64,000 nt of DNA from contig VYZI01000019.1 of assembly GCA_013397695.1 (NCBI GenBank), positions 3,891,693 through 3,955,692 on the forward strand. The letters are read 5' to 3'. This document shows, in pieces, positions 61,261-64,000 of the stretch. Made by a program: the position numbers and the translations under genes. How positions within the stretch are numbered: position 1 is the stretch's first letter; every line of letters starts with the position of its first letter. The notes beneath the pieces are model-generated. The model searched no databases, was not told the DNA's origin, and worked only from the letters and a program-made list of their open reading frames with translations. This stretch comes from Centropus unirufus (Eukaryota; Chordata; Aves; Cuculiformes; Centropidae).

Positions 61261-64000
61261 CTCTAAAAATGCTGTGCTTTGTCTGTGCTGAAAACATGTA
61301 CATAAATGTTAAATTTGTGTTTCTTTGGTGTTAATCATTTGTAGCTGGAAGCTCCAGTGTTTGCTGATGAGGTTTGGAAAGGCAGGAGTGCATAGTGTTC
61401 CTGTAAACCAGGCTGAGAACTGGAATTTGATCGGTCTGGGTTTTGGGGAGTGTGTGTGACTTCACTGGAGCGAATCCGGGCTCACTAACAGTGCCTGTTC
61501 ATGGGCTGTAATCGGTGAATAGTTAGATTGATACAAAGGTGATAATTTTTGTTTAGTAATGGGAGGTTTTGCCATAAAGACATAAAATATAGTGGAGAAA
61601 ATTTGGTTTTCTCCAGTGGAGAACATTTTCTCCTTCCCTTGCCGTAAAAGTCATATAGTGGAACACCTTGGACTGTTACTCAGAAGGAAATCCAGCATTT
61701 TTTTTTTGGGAGCAAAAAAAAATTATTCAAATCAACCCCACATCCATTTGTAATAATAGCAGGCCATCCTTAGGAGAAGTGAGGCCAGAACAAATAAACC
61801 CTTGATAAAGAAAAGTAGTCCTCTGAGTGAAATAACTGTGTCAAGGTCAAAGGATCTCCTGTTATACATGGTTATTATTTGTATAGTTATGGTTTTACAC
61901 TTCAACCCTCATAAATTTACATTGCATATTCCTTACCAAGAACATTGTATTGCTGAAAAAGTTGTTACGCTGGTGATATAAAGCTCTCCATATGTCTTGA
62001 AGTAGGTTTGGGATTTTTTTTACACTATTTAAATAGTTATTCAGTTGCGAATCCTTGAGATGCCTCAGTACATGAACTCTTGGCATTTTGCCATATTTTG
62101 TTGTGATCAATGGATTAATTTGCAGAGCAAGAATCCTCTGTCCCTTCCAGCACGTGGCAATGTGTACTGTGCCTTTGGATATGGAAATAGGCTCTACAAC
62201 AGATGGACAAATATTAGTGCTAGACTACTGCGTGATGACAAAGAAAAACCCCTGCAAAACTGCTCCTGGAGCTTTATGCAATTAGAGGATTTTTGCTGTA
62301 TGTGTCAGCCAAAAATAGCTTCTTGTTTGGTTCACCATTCTGGGACGGTGATGTTATGGTGGATTTGTGGCAGTGCTTTGTGTCTGGTGCAAGGAATACT
62401 GTAGTGAAAGCTATGAAGTTGGGATTTCTTTTTCCCGACATCATCTAGATGTTCTCAGGTGTGCCACCCCTTTTCAGACAGAGAGCAGGTACTCGTGTTT
62501 CGGTAGGTCCTGCTGCAGTGTCCCGTAAGATCTGCATCGGGGTGGTAATAAGTGAGGATGTATCGAGGGAGTCTCCTCTGCACAAGGTGATGTGTGGGCC
62601 CGTGTATGCCCTTGGGCTGGGGCAGCGCTGCTGTTGAACCCAACTGTTGTTGCTGGAGAAATTCTGTTTGCTGCAGGTTAGGAGTGTTCAGAGAAACAAA
62701 TGTCAACTGTAGCTGCTGGAAGGAGGGAAATAAATTGAGTTTGTGTCCAGGCTGTTTGTTGCTGTTGCGCTTTGTATTACAGCAGCATTAGAGGCCCTCC
62801 CTCCAGATTCAGGGGTTCCTTTTGCCCAGCAGGGTACAATAGCAGAAAGGTCTGATTGTTGCCCCAGTGGCTCTGTTGAGTAGACAGATGTGAAACACAA
62901 AGGCTTGAAAAATGTGAGAGCAAAGATGTTCATCATGCAGGCTGGTAATACCTACCCGAGAGGAGTGTGATTTAAGGAAGTGCCATCAGAAGCTGGACTG
63001 TGCTTCCCAGGCAGTGCCACAGACCTTTTGTATCCTATTTCAGAGCCTCGAGCAAAGCAAAATGCTGCCAGAGCCTGAGTGGGGTATGGAGGTACAGCGT
63101 TGCTTAGGAACTGGATTCCTCCTGATTTCTCTTATTTGTCCTTGATAGCAGCACAAAAACTGTTGAGTGGGCTTGAGGAGGAGCGCGATGGTACAATTAT
63201 TTGTGAGGCTTCCATTATCATTAGTGCTGCCACAGAAATAAGACTTTCTGCTTCTATTGTATTTATGTTAATCTCTTTTCACAGATATCATGTATGGATG
63301 AAGTACTAAATATTATGACTCAAATTTGAAGACATAGCTGAGTAAATTGCATAGGGGAGAGGTCCTTAATAAGGCTGCTTTCTGCTGAGGTCCTTAAAGA
63401 TGCCACATCACTGTAATAGAGGTTGGTGGCTGTGTGAGCCAGGCCCAGAGAATCAAGATGGGAACACTTGATTCTATTTTACAAGGCCTCGGAGAAGGAA
63501 AGAAGTAGTACTGCCTCTAAGCGATCTGCAATTTAACATTTAATCCTACTTTTCTTCTACGCGTTCCTATTTTCTCGAATGTTGGCCTCATGCATCCAAG
63601 GGCTAAATATATGTAAAGAATTTTGTTCCTTCATGACAAATATTTATTTATTTTTACATTGATGTAGTTGCTATTGATTTTTCACAGGTTTTGTGATGCT
63701 TTCGGTATGTAATGAGAGAGCTGCAAAGCAGAAATCCCAGAAATTTCAGCATGAATTGTGACTAAGTAAGGCTTGTGTGATTTAATTTGTGTAAAAATAC
63801 TGAGGTAATATTCGATCAAATATGAAAGGGAGCTGAGGAAAAGCCACTTTGAAGAAGCTGGGAGAGGCATAAGGAGGTGTCCTGAAACAGAATGCCTTTC
63901 CTGAGAACAGGGCAGAGATCAGAGCAGCTGGGGAAAAATGGCAAAGGGCTCGCAGGGCTGGTTTCTGTGCTGGGAGTGAGCAACCCGGGAAGGGCACGGT
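61261..64000. other. Unique non-coding DNA, right edge
   Basis: No gene is recognised. Frames of up to 119 codons (plus 62,045-62,404) have no domain. Poly-A/T runs (61,700-61,722) flank the paired dyads at 61.6 kb. A (TTTA)-type tract lies near 63,643-63,655. Confidence 0.5.
61594..61633. promoter_or_regulatory. Two tandem GGAGAA/TTCTCC dyads
   Basis: ggagaaaa/ttttctcc (61,594-61,601 and 61,607-61,614) form an 8-bp inverted repeat, and 24 bp on ggagaa/ttctcc (61,618-61,623 and 61,628-61,633) form another. The word agtggagaa is repeated directly with 24-bp period. The centre, ttctcc-agt-ggagaa, is itself a dyad. Alternating GAA/TTC units recall heat-shock-factor or STAT-like sites, but spacing fits neither consensus well. 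Confidence 0.4.

Noticed and set aside
1..64000. tRNA, rRNA, known microRNA, numt, CRISPR or phage-type content
   Set aside because: I looked for characteristic words and layouts and found none; absence by eye is not proof.

Overview
The window is eukaryotic, almost certainly avian, nuclear DNA that is essentially non-coding. It is AT-leaning (roughly 40% GC by eye), CpG-poor and very low in repeats. The main organism evidence is a 3'-end fragment of a CR1 LINE (12,779-13,014) with the diagnostic 8-bp terminal repeat. A solitary ERV LTR (about 29,503-30,215) of a type I associate with bird, especially passerine or other neoavian, genomes supports this. Two worn MIR-like SINE remnants fit an amniote genome. 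A single run of 19 N (30,031-30,049) is an assembly gap inside the LTR. I found no bacterial gene organisation, rRNA, tRNA or CRISPR, and no open frame that I recognise as a known protein. The longest ATG-started frame is 173 codons, about what chance gives in 64 kb.

Layout. 1-12.8 kb: unique sequence with a MIR remnant at 1.8 kb, a CTCF-like site at 3.83 kb, a GC-richer stretch at 6.6-7.7 kb and a palindromic double E-box at 8.38 kb. 12.8-13.0 kb: the CR1 fragment. 14.3-15.55 kb: a dense cluster of regulatory-type motifs (palindromic E-box, paired TCF/LEF sites, POU dimer-like plus SOX plus FOX). 15.9-16.3 kb: a GC- and CpG-richer patch with several open frames. 17.5-18.4 kb: a perfect hairpin directly abutting a full RFX X-box, then an inverted CAGGTGT pair. 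20.07 kb: a symmetric TA/TG/TA microsatellite. 21.4 kb: an antisense MIR-like fragment. 26.1 kb: a second CTCF-like site. 28.1-28.5 kb: AT-rich conserved-element-like sequence. 29.5-30.2 kb: the LTR. 34.2-42 kb: the most enhancer-like part, with a SOX/SOX/POU composite at 35,561-35,585, seven AP-1-type heptamers and several long AT-rich blocks resembling vertebrate conserved non-coding elements. 42.4 kb: a possible but unproven minus-strand exon. 44.6-45.5 kb: GC-rich but CpG-depleted. 52.1-52.9 kb: another conserved-element-like block with an 11-bp-arm hairpin. 53.6 kb: a 17-bp minisatellite. 61 kb: homeodomain-motif-rich sequence followed by paired dyads.

Interpretation (inference). The picture is that of a gene desert or a large intron beside a developmentally regulated gene, with scattered candidate enhancers and possible CTCF boundaries. 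Ten exact POU octamers, counted by eye against three to four expected, and the SOX-POU composite suggest neural or early embryonic regulation. I cannot name the neighbouring gene. No new protein system is visible; the most interesting content is regulatory. Conservation, chromatin and motif-scan data would be needed to confirm any of it.
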